From assembly GCA_004298505.1 (NCBI GenBank), contig SCRO01000075.1, positions 62,001 through 126,000 of the forward strand: DNA of 64,000 nt. Direction: 5' to 3'. The translations under genes were made by a program, and so were the position numbers. Position 1 is the stretch's first letter, and every line of letters starts with the position of its first letter. This document shows positions 16,252 through 24,384 of the stretch, piece by piece. The notes beneath the pieces are model-generated. The model was not told the DNA's origin. It saw only the letters and a program-made list of their open reading frames with translations, and did no database searches. The DNA is from Rhodanobacter sp. (lineage in GTDB: Bacteria > Pseudomonadota > Gammaproteobacteria > Xanthomonadales > Rhodanobacteraceae).

Positions 16252-16818
16252 TCACATCATGCGGCGCCGCGGCGCCTGCACCTCGACTGCCGGCTCCCGC
16301 TGCGCGGCGTGGTCCAGGAAGGCCTTCTCGATCTCGGATCGACGCGCTCCTTCGTGGTTGGTGATGTAGTCCTGGGCCGAGGCACCCCGCCGGTTGACCA
16401 GGGAGGTGTCGGCACCGCGATCGAGGAGAGCCTTCACCGCCTCGGGCGCGCCGGCGTGCACGGCTTCCATGAGCGGCGTAACGCCCGAGCGATCCTGATG
16501 ATTCACGTTGGCCCCAGCATCCACCAGCACGCGAACCGCCTCGGGTTGGTTCTGGGAGGCCGCGGTGGACAGCGGGGTGAAGCCTTTCCGGGTTTCTGCG
16601 TGAACATCCCCACCGTGCGCAATCAGATCCTTCAAGATGGTGGCGTCGGCCCGGCCGGCCGCATGGTGGACCAGGGTGGTGCCGTAATCGCTGGTCGTCT
16701 GGTTCGGCGGCGCGCCGCTTTCGAGGAGCGCGTGCGCTGCATCGGGCGCTTGCTGTTGGACCGCTTGGGCGAGCGGGGTGGGGCCGTCGGTGCGGCGAGC
16801 GCTGTCGTTGGTGGTCAT
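16252..16818 (-). CDS. Ankyrin-repeat protein coupled to a four-HTH gene
   Basis: 188 residues, four to five repeats (TPLAQAVQQQAPDAAHALL to TPLMEAVHAGAPEAVKALL). It ends VQAPRRRMM, a variant basic tail. The ATG overlaps the stop of the HTH gene (ATGA), so an HTH-array protein and an ankyrin protein are made from one message. Confidence 0.87.
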   Translation of the reverse strand: MTTNDSARRTDGPTPLAQAVQQQAPDAAHALLESGAPPNQTTSDYGTTLVHHAAGRADATILKDLIAHGGDVHAETRKGFTPLSTAASQNQPEAVRVLVDAGANVNHQDRSGVTPLMEAVHAGAPEAVKALLDRGADTSLVNRRGASAQDYITNHEGARRSEIEKAFLDHAAQREPAVEVQAPRRRMM

Positions 16819-17435
16819 GGGGTGGCTCCCGTGTGGTGGTGGTGCTCCCGCCGGTTGACCACCCCAGCGCGACTGATCACGGAGTAGACCAGGCGGATGG
16901 AGACGCCGAATTCAGCCGCCAGACACTTGTACGAGACGCCCTCTTGGTAGCGCGCGACAATCCGCGAATCTCTTAGCTCACGCCGGCCCCGGGCGCCGCG
17001 CGCCTTGCTGATCACGTTGCTGACCAGGCTGATGGTGATGCCAAACTCCGTCGCCAAATCCTTGTACGGGACGCCTTCCAGGTAGCGTGCAACAATCCGC
17101 TGGTTGCGTGCAGTGAGTCTCATTTGGCGGCCCTGGGCGATACCCGCCTTGTTGACCACGGCGCCGACGATGGCTCGGGTGACCGCGAGCTCGTGCATGA
17201 TTTGGGCAATGGGGGCGTCGTCCTGATACATCCGAATTATGGTGTCGTCGCGTTCGACCAGGACGGGATTGCGCCGGTAGCGATCGATCGTTGCCGGCAT
17301 CACGCGGGCGGCGGGGAGGCCCATGTCCTGCCGGATTTGCCGGACGCGCTGTGGGCTCAACCCATGCCGCCGGGCGATCGACGAGTTGGAATAACCTTTG
17401 AGGATGGCTCGGGCGATGTGCTTGTCGCGGTGCAT
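16815..17435 (-). CDS. Four-unit tandem helix-turn-helix protein (diverged)
   Basis: 206 residues with four HTH units at about 3-45, 57-100, 105-150 and 153-198. Units 3 and 4 match the units of the 13991-14713 protein (RNQRIVARYLEGVPYKDLA, ARYQEGVSYKCLAAEFG), while units 1 and 2 are distant (SSIARRHGLSPQRVRQIR; IMHELAVTRAIVGAVV). Ends in His-rich HHHHTGATP. A near-ideal promoter, TTGACA-N15-TAAGGT, lies at 17464-17490. Confidence 0.83.
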   Translation of the reverse strand: MHRDKHIARAILKGYSNSSIARRHGLSPQRVRQIRQDMGLPAARVMPATIDRYRRNPVLVERDDTIIRMYQDDAPIAQIMHELAVTRAIVGAVVNKAGIAQGRQMRLTARNQRIVARYLEGVPYKDLATEFGITISLVSNVISKARGARGRRELRDSRIVARYQEGVSYKCLAAEFGVSIRLVYSVISRAGVVNRREHHHHTGATP

Positions 17436-17463
17436 GGTCGGTGCTCGGTGTGGTGGTGTATTC

Positions 17464-17490
17464 ACCTTACGGATGTGTGCACTTTGTCAA
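17464..17490 (-). promoter_or_regulatory. Promoter of the HTH-ankyrin pair
   Basis: Minus strand TTGACA, 15-bp spacer, TAAGGT, then the CACCACACCGAGCACCGACC leader. The best -35 match seen in the element. Confidence 0.55.
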
Positions 17491-17516
17491 GCGAGCTGGA
17501 GCGCGAAAGCAGGGCG

Positions 17517-17732
17517 TCAGGACGTGGCTTCTGCGCGTCGAGCCCAGGCTTGCTTGCTGCGCTCCCACCCTTGGTCTCGGTTTGCTCGGGGTGGGTTGGC
17601 TGGAATGCGGTACACCTGATCCTTCTCGTCATGTTCCTCGCCGGCCAGCTCACGTTCTATGTCGGAATAAGCAACGCCCGCCCGAAGCCCCGCCCGGAAG
17701 GTCGCATTGAGCCATTCATTGCGGGACGTCAT
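17517..17732 (-). CDS. Small hypothetical protein, 71 aa
   Basis: Charged protein with many Arg, Glu and Trp residues and no family recognised. Overlaps the stop of the two-HTH gene as ATGA and closes the six-gene operon that starts at 19272. Confidence 0.55.
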   Translation of the reverse strand: MTSRNEWLNATFRAGLRAGVAYSDIERELAGEEHDEKDQVYRIPANPPRANRDQGWERSKQAWARRAEATS

Positions 17733-18019
17733 GACGAACTCCCTTGGGATATCGGCCGATGCCGCCGAGCCCGCCGGACCTGCTGCTGGACAACACTTAG
17801 GGAGACATCCAGGTCCCGCGCTATTTGCTCTTGGGGGACTCCTTCCCGGTAGCGCTGCTCGATGATCTTGTTGCGACCGTCCGCTTCCGGAAACGATCCG
17901 CCGGCCCTGCAAACAGCCAACACCACCGCTCCGTGCGATGTACCGAACTCCTGCGCGACGGCACGCACGGAGGCTCCCTCCTGGATTCGTTGGACGATCA
18001 GCTGGTCGCGGAACGTCAT
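17729..18019 (-). CDS. Two-unit helix-turn-helix protein
   Basis: 96 residues, two HTH units: residues 3-40 (IQEGASVRAVAQEFGTSHGA) and 48-85 (YREGVPQEQIARDLDVSLSV), followed by a basic RRARRHR stretch. Same unit type as the four-HTH proteins but only two copies. ATGA overlaps on both sides. Confidence 0.78.
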   Translation of the reverse strand: MTFRDQLIVQRIQEGASVRAVAQEFGTSHGAVVLAVCRAGGSFPEADGRNKIIEQRYREGVPQEQIARDLDVSLSVVQQQVRRARRHRPISQGSSS

Positions 18020-18330
18020 GCGCTCACCCCATGCGCAGTCAGCACCTGGATGCACGCCGTCTGGCGAAACATGCGCGCGCGCCGCCAGGCGGTCCGCAAG
18101 GACGTCAGGGCGGCGTCGAGCTGGTCGTTGTCGAGACCGCGGAAGGACCAATCGTGGTTCAACTCGTCCAGCTCCACCTGCAAGGCGTCTTGCTCGGGCG
18201 TCAGCCAAATATCCTTGCCTCGAGCTTTGTGGTGCGCCAGAAAGTTGTAGTCGCACCACTGACGCGTCGTCCGGGCCCATTCGGGGCTGCGTGCGTTCTT
18301 GATCTGCTCTTCGGTCGGCTGCCGGGTCAT
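18016..18330 (-). CDS. Hypothetical protein, 104 aa
   Basis: No family recognised. Contains PEWARTTRQWCDYNFLAHHK and a Leu/Asp-rich middle (LDELNHDW). Coupled by ATGA overlaps to the HTH gene after it and the membrane protein before it. Confidence 0.6.
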   Translation of the reverse strand: MTRQPTEEQIKNARSPEWARTTRQWCDYNFLAHHKARGKDIWLTPEQDALQVELDELNHDWSFRGLDNDQLDAALTSLRTAWRRARMFRQTACIQVLTAHGVSA

Positions 18331-18584
18331 GAGCGGTCCCCTCGGGAGAAAGGGAGAGAGAGGCCGAACCGCCAGTCCGAGACGAATAACCAACACGTGG
18401 CCACCAAAACCACAGGCGCCGGCCAAGACATGTAGATAGTGGTGAAGAAGACGGCCAGGCTGCAAAGAGCCAGAACGAAACGCACCCTCATAAGCCTGAT
18501 GCGCTCGGTGGTCGCTTCGATGTCTTGGAGAAGCTCGGGGATGGAGCGTTCCAGACTCTCGTAGGCCTGGTTGTTGGCGGTCAT
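18327..18584 (-). CDS. Small membrane protein, 85 aa
   Basis: A soluble helical start (SIPELLQDIEATTERIRLMR) is followed by two adjacent hydrophobic segments (about 36-52 and 54-70) and a short basic tail. Resembles small inner-membrane accessory proteins; function unknown. ATGA-coupled on both sides. Confidence 0.6.
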   Translation of the reverse strand: MTANNQAYESLERSIPELLQDIEATTERIRLMRVRFVLALCSLAVFFTTIYMSWPAPVVLVATCWLFVSDWRFGLSLPFSRGDRS

Positions 18585-18868
18585 GAGCGCACCGCCTTGC
18601 TGGTTGGCCGGAAGGATTTCAACGCGGCACGGATCTGCGCGCCGTCCATGCCATGGAGGGGCGCCCAGTTGAGATCGGGCCGCAGTTTGATGTCGATCAG
18701 CAGGTCGACGTCATACGGCAGTTGCCCCATGCCGTCCTGGATCAAACATGCGCCTGGAATCAAGTTATGGATGTGGTTGGAAGCGTCGGCGGCCTGCACG
18801 TTGTCGATCGGCTCATTCTTCGCAAGCAACCGCCGCAACCAGTTCTTGGTGTTCTCGTTCTTGGCCAT
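18581..18868 (-). CDS. Hypothetical protein, 95 aa
   Basis: Basic start (MAKNENTKNWLRRLLAKNE), then a region with PYDVDLLIDIKLRPDLNW. No family recognised. It lies 2 nt after the lipoprotein gene and overlaps the membrane-protein gene as ATGA. Confidence 0.58.
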   Translation of the reverse strand: MAKNENTKNWLRRLLAKNEPIDNVQAADASNHIHNLIPGACLIQDGMGQLPYDVDLLIDIKLRPDLNWAPLHGMDGAQIRAALKSFRPTSKAVRS

Positions 18869-18870
18869 GA

Positions 18871-19272
18871 TCAGTACCCCCGGCTCTGAGCGCGCATGCA
18901 CTCGGTGTAGGCGGTGTTGTACCGACGCTGGATCGTGTACTGATCCGAGCGCGCCCGGTTCAAGCCTTGGTTGGTGCCCGAACGCAGGCCCTGGGCCGCC
19001 TGACGGCCGGCGCTGTTGTAGTGCGACGTGCTGCCGATCAACGCGCCCATGCCGGCGGAGAGGATCGCCTGGGACTGGGCCTGCTGGTTCGCCACCTGGG
19101 CGGCGCCGCCCACCTGGTTCAGGGCGAAGTTCTTGCACTCGTACTGGGCCTGCTGGAACTGCGGCCAGGTCTGATAGCGGCCGGGCTGCACCGAGACGGT
19201 CGGGCCGATGGCCTGGGTCGTGGCGCAGCCGGCGAGGAGCAGAAGGGGGAGGGCAACGATTGCAAGTTTCAT
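18871..19272 (-). CDS. Predicted lipoprotein with glycine-zipper-like segment
   Basis: 133 residues. The signal peptide ends in a lipobox, LLLAGC, with the lipidated Cys at about residue 16. A small-residue stretch (ILSAGMGALIGSTSHYNSAG) may insert in a membrane, and the end has a Tyr-Thr-Glu-Cys motif (YNTAYTECMRAQ) seen in small plasmid and phage lipoproteins. First gene of a six-gene operon with its own leader and promoter. Confidence 0.72.
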   Translation of the reverse strand: MKLAIVALPLLLLAGCATTQAIGPTVSVQPGRYQTWPQFQQAQYECKNFALNQVGGAAQVANQQAQSQAILSAGMGALIGSTSHYNSAGRQAAQGLRSGTNQGLNRARSDQYTIQRRYNTAYTECMRAQSRGY

Positions 19273-19546
19273 GGTCGGGCGTTCGGTGGTGGTGATGACT
19301 CCACTGTATGCACGATCCCGCGGTTGTCTCGGCGAAATGCCCGGATTGCGGCAGCGCTCACGCTCTGGGGTTGGGTGCGGTGCCCGGTGTGGTGGGGGGG
19401 TTGGACGGCTTGGAGAAGCGGTGGGGTAGGAATGAGGGCGCGGCCGACGGAGCGGCCTGCTCCGCGCTTGGTGCCTGGCCCCGAAGGGTGGTCCCGCTCC
19501 TTCCATCAACCGCTTTTCGGGGCGCCTGGTGCAGGCGCCGTACCCA

Positions 19547-19596
19547 TTTGTTTCCTACGTTAGTATCAGTATTTTGATATTAGTGTAGGAAACAAA
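19547..19596. repeat. 50-bp near-perfect palindrome at a gene end
   Basis: TTTGTTTCCTACGTTAGTATC and its near reverse complement flank a short TATT centre, giving arms of about 23 bp with about three mismatches. It sits directly 3' of the gene at 19599 and contains the TTTCCTACACT sequence also seen at several promoters. It could be a terminator, a regulator site or a recombination site. Confidence 0.65.
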
Positions 19597-19598
19597 AC

Positions 19599-20141
19599 CT
19601 AGACCGCTTCCAGGATTCGCCGGTCGATTTCCGCCTGCAGCATCGCCTGGGCGGTGGTGATCTCGTCGCCGATGGCCTGCTGCAAGACCGTGCGGAAGTC
19701 CCCCAAGAGGGCCGACGGCACGTCGTCCAGAAGCTCGGGGATCATTGTGAGCCACGCGCCGTCATCGCCCCGCTTGTCCACGTACCGGCCCATCGCTTGC
19801 TCGGCCTCAAACCAGATCGGTGGAGCGCCCGGCGGCTTGAGTCGGTTGATGGGGCGAACGGTCCAATCGTCGATGGCGGTCACCGCGTCGTCTTCGACGG
19901 GCTCGCTCACCATCACCAGACCGCTGCACAGCAGGGAGAGGGCGGCAGCTCGGCCGCCCGCACTGGCCCCCGCTTCCAGGAGCGCGTTGACCGCTCCGGA
20001 TTTCTGGCAGGCCACCGCGATCCACAGGGCGTGGTCGCGCTCGGGTTCGGTCGCGCACAAAGCCGCGGCCTGGGTGGCGCCTCCCGCGGTGTCGTCGTCC
20101 CACAGCAGATCGAAGAGGGTTTGCTCGAGGTCGGTGGTCAT
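19599..20141 (-). CDS. Hypothetical protein, 180 aa, one ankyrin-like motif
   Basis: Paralogue of the next gene: both start with LFDLLWxxDT, carry RDHALWIAVxCQxxGxVNxL (a single ankyrin-like helix pair) and end QAMLQAEIDRR. No catalytic motif recognised. Overlaps the upstream paralogue by ATGA. Looks like a tandem duplicate that has diverged. Confidence 0.65.
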   Translation of the reverse strand: MTTDLEQTLFDLLWDDDTAGGATQAAALCATEPERDHALWIAVACQKSGAVNALLEAGASAGGRAAALSLLCSGLVMVSEPVEDDAVTAIDDWTVRPINRLKPPGAPPIWFEAEQAMGRYVDKRGDDGAWLTMIPELLDDVPSALLGDFRTVLQQAIGDEITTAQAMLQAEIDRRILEAV

Positions 20142-20707
20142 GCGCGTTTCCGGTGGGCTCGGGCCATCTTACGACCCGAGACCGCCGCCCGCTTCCGTCG
20201 GTCGATTTCCGCCTGCAGCATCGCTTGGGCCTTCTTGATCGCTTTGCTGGTGGCCTGGTTGAGGGCCTTGATGTACCAGTTCAAGAAGTCGGACGGCACG
20301 TCGTCCAGGAGAGCCGGGATCAGCTTCACCAGGCCGGTGTCCTCGCCGCCCTTGCTCAGGTAGTCTCCCGTCGCTTGTTCAGCCTCCCCCCAGAATCGAT
20401 CGGCGGGCGCCGGCATGGCGAGCGGGATGAGCGCCAAGAGGCCGATTGTCTTCTTCATGTTCTTGAACGTGCCGCAGAGCAGGAGTCCACTGCAGACGAG
20501 CGAGAGGGCTCCGATGCGGCCGGGGAGGCTGGTGCCCGCACCCCGGAGGACGTTCACCGTGCCGGTGTTCTGGCAGGACACGGCGATCCACAAGGCGTGG
20601 TCGCGCCGGCGTTCGGTGGTGCTCAGGGCTGTGGCCTGGGCCGCGGCCTGCGGCGTGTCGTTGCGCCACAGCAGGTCGAAGAGTTGTTGCTGGAGTTTGT
20701 TGGCCAT
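20138..20707 (-). CDS. Hypothetical protein, 189 aa, paralogue of its neighbour
   Basis: Same layout as the 19599 product, with a hydrophobic stretch (TIGLLALIPLAMPA) in the middle and a very basic end (RKMARAHRKRA). Preceded by a TAGGGC box 77 nt before the ATG, a TACCGT -10 and a GAGGAACC leader with a Shine-Dalgarno match. It heads a two-gene operon. Confidence 0.65.
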   Translation of the reverse strand: MANKLQQQLFDLLWRNDTPQAAAQATALSTTERRRDHALWIAVSCQNTGTVNVLRGAGTSLPGRIGALSLVCSGLLLCGTFKNMKKTIGLLALIPLAMPAPADRFWGEAEQATGDYLSKGGEDTGLVKLIPALLDDVPSDFLNWYIKALNQATSKAIKKAQAMLQAEIDRRKRAAVSGRKMARAHRKRA

Positions 20708-20765
20708 GATCAGGTTCCTCGTGTGGTTGGAGCGTCCACGGTAGGCGCACGGGCCTATCGGGTCA

Positions 20766-20784
20766 GGTCGTCGTTTTTGCCCTA
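20766..20784 (-). promoter_or_regulatory. TAGGGC box, copy 4
   Basis: Minus strand TAGGGCAAAAACGACGACC followed by TGACC; 77 nt before the ATG at 20707. CTGACC and TACCGT 17 bp apart could be the -35 and -10. Confidence 0.75.
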
Positions 20785-22308
20785 TGCGCTTGCAAACGGA
20801 TCGGACCAATCGACAGGACCGGCAATCTCCGGGATGGGGTCGAGCGGCGGGTCGCCTTCCCGGCGGTCGTCGCCCAAAGCGATCCGGTGCAGCGGGATCA
20901 TGGTGCGCTTGCCGTTGGCCGTGACTCCCGACTCGTGCCGCGCGGGCTCCTTGGCGCCGGCGCATTCCCCGGCGGCCCAGAAGGCGCGCCAGAACACCGG
21001 TTCGGAGAGCGGCTCGTGCTCCGGATGGTTGTGGGCCCATTCCTCGAACGCCTCGATGATCTCGCGGCGGGAGTGGAGCACGCCGGCGCTCCGGCCAATG
21101 CGTTCGCTGTCGATCCAGTCGGCCACCGGATTGCTCGCGCCGCGGATCTCCCGCGCCCAGCGCCGCACCGGAGCCGGCCACTGGTTTTCGGGGCGGAACC
21201 GGCCCTTGTAATCGCGGACAATCCGCTGCACGCCGGCGAGCAGCCAGTCGAGGACGATGTGCACTTCGTGTGCAAAGATCTCGTCAACCAGCCGGTGGTT
21301 GCGTTGATCACTGGGCACCGTGTGGGACCAACGCACCGGCGCGATGCGCCGTTGGACCGCTCCGGTCGGATCGGTGATCCACGGGTCCAGGTTCGAGCAA
21401 ATGATCCACTTGCCGTCGCTGGTGTAGGAAATGACCGGCCGACCCTTGCGGTCGATCTGCACCTCGTCCCCGCCGGTGAGCTGCTTGAAGATGCCTTCGG
21501 CCCACTTGCCGCGCTCGACCTCGGTGCAGACGACCAGTGACGCGCCGATGATCTTCTCGAGCCGGAAGCCGTCGAGGTTCTTGAGATCGAGCGCGACTGC
21601 ACGGTAATGGAAGCGGCGGATGATGGCGGCCAGCGTGGACTTGCCCGAACCCTTCGCGCCGTACCACCAGGCCGCCATCTGGGGCTGGCCGGGGATCAGG
21701 GTCAGCGCCGCTTGCTCCTGAATGAAGTCCCGCAGCTCCGGGTCGGGCTGGGCGTGCGCCAAGAACCGGCCGAACCGGGAGTCCGCGGGCACCGGGGTGG
21801 GGATGTACTCCGCTCCCAGGCACACGCCCGGGGCCGAGGCATCGACCAGGTAGCGGATGCCGGCGCTGCGCTCATGCATCTCGGCCATGATGCGGCCGTC
21901 GGATCCGACACGCAGGTATGCATTGCGGGTGGGGATCACCACGTCTGCATCGCGGTTGGGGGTGGGCACGGGCGGCGCGGATGCAGCAATCAGCTTGCTG
22001 AAGGCCCACGCGTTGCGCGCCCCGCCCGTGGTGGCCTTCTCCACATAGTGGTCGCGCAACCACGCGGCGGCCTGGCGCTCGCCGACCAGGTCGGGCACCG
22101 CCTGCCAATGCGTGCCGGCCCAGGAGTACATGACATCCTCGTCCGGATCGAGCGCGTAGCGCTCTGCACCCGGCACCAGGGCGGCCGATGCAAACGAGTC
22201 GTCGGGCGTTGCAGCCAGATGGGGCGTGACCACGGGAACCAGGGTTGGATAAGCCAGGATGGTGGCGCTGGGCCCCGGGCCAGCAATAGGGTTCTGGGAG
22301 GTGGGCAT
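20782..22308 (-). CDS. SF3 helicase / D5-like replication protein
   Basis: 508 residues. Walker A GAKGSGKST at 217-225, a sensor-1 CSN at 304-306 and the arginine pair QRR about 320 place it in the superfamily-3 helicases of plasmids and phages (P4/D5 type). The DSRFGRFLAHAQPDPE stretch before the ATPase and the VFWRAFW motif near the end are shared with the second helicase at 38065. The N-terminal 200 residues show no clear primase motif. Probably the replication initiator or helicase of the element. Confidence 0.85.
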   Translation of the reverse strand: MPTSQNPIAGPGPSATILAYPTLVPVVTPHLAATPDDSFASAALVPGAERYALDPDEDVMYSWAGTHWQAVPDLVGERQAAAWLRDHYVEKATTGGARNAWAFSKLIAASAPPVPTPNRDADVVIPTRNAYLRVGSDGRIMAEMHERSAGIRYLVDASAPGVCLGAEYIPTPVPADSRFGRFLAHAQPDPELRDFIQEQAALTLIPGQPQMAAWWYGAKGSGKSTLAAIIRRFHYRAVALDLKNLDGFRLEKIIGASLVVCTEVERGKWAEGIFKQLTGGDEVQIDRKGRPVISYTSDGKWIICSNLDPWITDPTGAVQRRIAPVRWSHTVPSDQRNHRLVDEIFAHEVHIVLDWLLAGVQRIVRDYKGRFRPENQWPAPVRRWAREIRGASNPVADWIDSERIGRSAGVLHSRREIIEAFEEWAHNHPEHEPLSEPVFWRAFWAAGECAGAKEPARHESGVTANGKRTMIPLHRIALGDDRREGDPPLDPIPEIAGPVDWSDPFASA

Positions 22309-22365
22309 TTGGTGACTCCTGTTGTGATGGAGGCACCACGATCGCGACCGGCACCGCCTGGGTCA

Positions 22366-22384
22366 GGTCGCCGTTTTTGCCCTA
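22366..22384 (-). promoter_or_regulatory. TAGGGC box, copy 5
   Basis: Minus strand TAGGGCAAAAACGGCGACC (one change, A to G), followed by TGACC; 76 nt before the ATG of the SF3 helicase. Confidence 0.72.
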
Positions 22385-22389
22385 TGCCC

Positions 22390-22680
22390 GATCGACCCGG
22401 ATCGAGGATGATCGAGGAGGGGATGGTCGATCCGTTGGCCTCTGGGAAGCCTTGACTCGCTTGGCTTGAGTTTTCCCAACCACCTTGATCGAGGATATCG
22501 AGGCTGTTGTGCAGGTATGTATGTGCGCATGCGCGCACCAAGAAAGCCGGATAGAGGATCGATATCCTCGATCAGGCGTTGCGCGGATGGGGTGAGTTCG
22601 GTAGATCAAGGGGTTGCAGCACGAATGCGATCGCGGATGGGGCGGTCGATCATCCTGGATCAGGCTCGATCGCAGGGTGG
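22390..22680. other. Candidate replication origin
   Basis: Gene-free. GATCGAGGAT occurs at 22400 and 22487, GATCGAGGAG at 22410, and an inverted copy at about 22564-22573. TGATCGAGGATATCGA and TCGATATCCTCGATCA form a 16-bp inverted repeat about 60 bp apart, enclosing a 24-bp alternating purine-pyrimidine run (22515-22538), which could melt or adopt Z-form. A further GATC-rich cluster follows at 22646-22672. Location directly upstream of an SF3 helicase fits an iteron-type origin. Confidence 0.5.
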
Positions 22681-22794
22681 ATAGGGAACAACGGAGGCCG
22701 CTGGTCGGTCGATACCGCCTTCGGCCTGGGCCCGAATGGGCCCCGGCTCTTGCTCCATCAACCGCTGGTGATCTGGATCGCGCTCTTCGGAAGC

Positions 22795-24114
22795 CTAATC
22801 CGCCCGAACCGCGCGCACGTCGGCCCAGCTCGTGGTGTAGCAGGGCGACAGGTTTTCCCGGTTCATCATCCACCCGGACTGGTCCTTGACGCCGGCTGAT
22901 CCGACTCCCATCGTGCCGCGGCCCCACTTCGTGTTCGCCCGATCGAGCACGCCCATCAAGGTTTCCCGGCGCAGGTCCTGTTCGGGTGGGGCCGCACCGA
23001 ACAGCGAACCTTGCTGCACGCTACGAGGCCGCAAGTCGTCGAGCATCACCCCGGCCTTGACGTACCGGTAGCCCTCCCGGAAGACGGATCGCAGCAACGC
23101 GATCGCCCAGGTCGTGAGCACGGCGGTGTCGTCGGTGGATTGCGGCAGGGGCAGGGAGCGGGTCGGGTGGTACTGCGGATCCTGGGGCCGGAACCGGTTG
23201 GTTTCGAGGAACACCCCGAGCCGGCCGGCTGCACTGCCTTGCTGCCGCAGCTTTTCGGCGGCCCGGGCCATATGGAACCGGATGGGTTCGGCCAGTTGCT
23301 CCACGGTGTAGAGCGGTCCGGCGAACGAGCGGGAGGCGATGATCTGCTGCTTGGGCGGGGGCTGGTTTTCCCAGGCCACACAACTGGTGCCGGTGAGCTC
23401 CTGGATGGTGCGCTCCATCACCACGCCCCAGCGCTCGCGCGCCCGCTTGGGATCGACCCGGGCCAGGTCGCCGGCGGTATTGATCCCCAGTTCGCGCAGT
23501 TGCACGGACAACCGCCCGCCGATGCCCCAGACGTCGCGCACCGGAAATTGGCCCAGTACCTCCCAGCGCTCGCGGTCGGTCAAGGCGGTCAGGTCGCACA
23601 CGCCACCCCAGGCCGGCTGCTTCTTCGCTGCATTGTTGGCGAACTTGGCCAGCGTCTTGGTCGGGCCGAACCCGACGCACACGGGCAGGCCGGTCCATTG
23701 CCGGACCTGATCGCGGATCATCCGGCCGGTGTCGGTCAGGTCCAACTGCGGCTGGTGGGTGAAGTCCAGGAAGGACTCATCGATGCTGTAGACCTCCTGC
23801 TCGTCGGGCGGCACGAACCGACCGAGCACCGCCATGAACCGCCGGCTGATGTCGCCGTACAACGTGTAGTTCGAGGAGAAGGCCTGGATGCGGTGTTGGC
23901 GCGCCAGGTCCTTCATTTGGAACCAGGGCGTGCCCATCGCCACGCCGAGGGCTTTGACTTCGCTCGAGCGCGCCACCACGCATCCGTCGTTGTTGGAGAG
24001 CACCACCAGGGGAACGCCTTCGAGGTCGGGACGGAAGATCCGTTCGGCGGAACAGTAGAAGCTGTTGGCGTCGACCAGGGCGATGCGGCGGGAGTTTCCG
24101 GTCAGGTTGGTCAC
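22795..24114 (-). CDS. umuC: Y-family DNA polymerase, UmuC-like
   Basis: 439 residues. Translesion synthesis with UmuD'. N-terminal catalytic motifs are present: [14 protein letters not shown] (first metal-binding Asp), [14 protein letters not shown], and SIDESFLD with the second acidic pair. A helix-hairpin-helix region ([17 protein letters not shown]) and a C-terminal little-finger domain follow. Starts at GTG with GAGG upstream. A terminator hairpin separates it from umuD, so the two may not be simply co-transcribed. Confidence 0.92.
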   Translation of the reverse strand: MTNLTGNSRRIALVDANSFYCSAERIFRPDLEGVPLVVLSNNDGCVVARSSEVKALGVAMGTPWFQMKDLARQHRIQAFSSNYTLYGDISRRFMAVLGRFVPPDEQEVYSIDESFLDFTHQPQLDLTDTGRMIRDQVRQWTGLPVCVGFGPTKTLAKFANNAAKKQPAWGGVCDLTALTDRERWEVLGQFPVRDVWGIGGRLSVQLRELGINTAGDLARVDPKRARERWGVVMERTIQELTGTSCVAWENQPPPKQQIIASRSFAGPLYTVEQLAEPIRFHMARAAEKLRQQGSAAGRLGVFLETNRFRPQDPQYHPTRSLPLPQSTDDTAVLTTWAIALLRSVFREGYRYVKAGVMLDDLRPRSVQQGSLFGAAPPEQDLRRETLMGVLDRANTKWGRGTMGVGSAGVKDQSGWMMNRENLSPCYTTSWADVRAVRAD

Positions 24115-24210
24115 GTTGCCTCAAATCTGAAAAGCTTTTTGCGAAAACGAAACCACATAGGAATGCGGGTTGCAGAGGTTTTCTGTGTTTTTTGGCGTTT
24201 TTCTACAAAT

Positions 24211-24242
24211 AAAAAAGCCGACATCAACAAAAGGATCGGCTT
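24211..24242 (-). terminator. Rho-independent terminator after umuD
   Basis: Minus strand AAGCCGATC, 12-nt loop region, then TCGGCTTTTTT with a U-tract. Lies about 140 bp downstream of the umuD stop and 95 bp upstream of the umuC start. Confidence 0.7.
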
Positions 24243-24384
24243 ATGACATGAAAAGAAACGCTTGTACTTCTGCACTTCGATTGATTTTCCGCACGCTGGA
24301 ACTGATTCACCTCGCGGCTTGGCTGTTTGAGTTGGCTCATGGGCTCTACCTCCACGGACCGTTCGTCTTCTAACGGCTCCGGTA

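Noticed and set aside
18525-19295. Long plus-strand reading frames opposite minus-strand operons throughout 1-43 kb
   Set aside because: They are antisense shadows common in GC-rich DNA, without leaders, domains or sensible composition.
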